Positions 62,967 through 64,000 of a DNA stretch of 64,000 nt are shown here, piece after piece. How positions within the stretch are numbered: the first letter of the stretch is position 1; each line of letters opens with the position of its first letter. Source of the stretch: Polynucleobacter difficilis (GTDB taxonomy: Bacteria > Pseudomonadota > Gammaproteobacteria > Burkholderiales > Burkholderiaceae); contig NZ_CP023276.1 in assembly GCF_003065365.1 (NCBI RefSeq), forward strand, positions 868,001-932,000, written 5' to 3'. The position numbers and the translations under genes were made by a program. The notes below the pieces were generated by a model. It was not told the DNA's origin. It did no database searches and saw only the letters and a list, made by a program, of their open reading frames with translations.

Positions 62967-64000
62967 TGGCAACCCGCAAACCCAAATCAGAAGCCAGTAT
63001 GCAAGAGCAAGCAGATTTATTTGCGATGGACGGCGCTGGCGCAAGCATCAGTTCGCCTCCCATCCCGCCACGCGCATCGTCGGACAGTATGGGTGGTGAT
63101 GGAGGTGATGGAAGCGAAGGATTAACGCTGGCGGTCTATGCCGAGCGGGCGTATTTAGACTACGCGATCAGCGTAGTGAAGGGCCGCGCTTTGCCTGAAG
63201 TGGCCGACGGTCAAAAGCCAGTGCAGCGGCGCATTCTCTTCTCGATGAGTGAGATGGGCTTACGTTCAGACGCAAAGCCAGTGAAAAGCGCCAGGGTGGT
63301 TGGCGATGTATTGGGTAAATTTCATCCGCATGGCGATCAATCGGCCTACGACGCCTTAGTTCGATTGGCCCAAAGCTTCTCATTGCGTTATCCCCTGATT
63401 GATGGTCAGGGCAACTTTGGTTCACGCGACGGCGATGGAGCTGCAGCGATGCGCTACACCGAAGCCCGTCTGACCAAGATTGCGACCCATTTGTTACTGA
63501 GTGAAATCGATGAAGGTACGGTTGCGTTTGCGCCAAACTACGATGGCTCTTTTCAGGAACCTAAATTACTTCCCGCGCGCCTGCCTTTTGTATTGCTTAA
63601 TGGCGCATCTGGTATTGCCGTTGGTATGGCCACGGAAATTCCATCGCACAATTTGCGCGAGGTGGCTGCAGCTGCCATAGCGCTCATGAAGTCTCCAAAC
63701 ATGAGCAGTACTGATTTGCTAGGGATTGTGCCAGGCCCAGACTTTCCGGGTGGCGGTCAAATTATTTCGTCTGCCAGTGATATTGCGCAGATTTACGAGG
63801 GCGGTCGCGGCAGTTTAAAAGTGCGGGCTCGCTGGTCGGTTGAAGAGTTGGCACGCGGTCAATGGCAAATTGTGGTGAATGAGTTACCGCCAGCAACGTC
63901 AACGCAGCGGGTGCTGCAAGAGATTGAAGAGCTGACTAACCCCAAAATCAAATTGGGTAAAAAATCATTAACGCCCGATCAAAGTAATACCAAAGCAGCC
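62966..64000 (+). CDS. parC: DNA topoisomerase IV subunit A (ParC), C-terminally cut by the window end
   Basis: 345 codons are present. After a 52-residue Gly/Ser/Pro-rich N-terminus, the topoisomerase fold begins with [20 protein letters not shown]. The quinolone-determining region is [13 protein letters not shown] (120-132), with Gln125 at the position of E. coli Ser80 and Asp129 at that of Glu84. The catalytic Tyr is Tyr164 ([10 protein letters not shown]). The stop lies beyond the window. Coupled to parE through TAATG. Confidence 0.95.
   Translation, partial: MATRKPKSEASMQEQADLFAMDGAGASISSPPIPPRASSDSMGGDGGDGSEGLTLAVYAERAYLDYAISVVKGRALPEVADGQKPVQRRILFSMSEMGLRSDAKPVKSARVVGDVLGKFHPHGDQSAYDALVRLAQSFSLRYPLIDGQGNFGSRDGDGAAAMRYTEARLTKIATHLLLSEIDEGTVAFAPNYDGSFQEPKLLPARLPFVLLNGASGIAVGMATEIPSHNLREVAAAAIALMKSPNMSSTDLLGIVPGPDFPGGGQIISSASDIAQIYEGGRGSLKVRARWSVEELARGQWQIVVNELPPATSTQRVLQEIEELTNPKIKLGKKSLTPDQSNTKAA

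Overview
The window looks like chromosomal DNA of a betaproteobacterium of the Burkholderiaceae, most likely Polynucleobacter or a close relative. This is an inference from gene content (many Bug/TRAP uptake genes and CaiB-type CoA-transferases, a TPP-riboswitch thiC-thiO-thiS-thiG-thiE operon, darP beside rhlE), moderate GC and compact gene spacing. No rRNA, IS element, CRISPR array or plasmid replication gene was seen.

Left chromosomal part (1-23149): housekeeping and uptake genes. It holds a cut-off carboxylesterase, small DUF proteins, a nuclease, an Smr protein, a yqjD/yqjE/yqjK-like trio, darP, rhlE, a Bug-type binding protein, enoyl-CoA hydratase, CoA-transferase, a VOC protein, a gamma-glutamyltransferase-like protein, a complete TRAP transporter (dctPQM), a glycosyltransferase, a spermidine-synthase-like membrane protein and a GMC oxidoreductase.

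Genomic island (23150-49712): a 46-bp perfect direct repeat of the 3' half of tRNA-Asn marks both ends. The intact tRNA-Asn (49668-49743) and a 460-aa tyrosine recombinase sit at the right end, and paired GTGCGCTA motifs lie just inside both ends. The cargo falls into three modules. (a) 23337-27775: a probable LexA/SOS box leads a three-gene cassette (DUF2188-like protein, OLD-like ATPase/TOPRIM protein, HEPN-like protein with an RX4H motif), followed by hipBA. This is the best candidate for an undescribed defence-type system. (b) 28296-41331: a capsule operon on the minus strand (HTH regulator, kpsE, kpsM, kpsT, kpsD, serotype-specific AT-rich glycosyltransferase and methyltransferase genes, kpsC, a small beta-barrel, kpsS). 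An 11-G homopolymer lies at the regulator/kpsE junction and an 8-G run inside a glycosyltransferase gene, suggesting phase variation. (c) 41548-49525: accessory genes including DUF6876 and DUF6641 proteins, a catalytic-domain-only tyrosine recombinase, an AAA+ ATPase coupled to a nuclease-less NUMOD-repeat protein, several unknowns and the main integrase.

Right chromosomal part (49713-64000): EamA transporter, thiD, the convergent thi operon under a TPP riboswitch, a Nudix hydrolase, an intergenic region with two perfect inverted DnaA boxes, tRNA-Arg(CCT), an MFS transporter, a CoA-transferase, and parE followed by parC (cut by the window end).

Family names are assigned by eye from motifs and memory of the families; no search was run.
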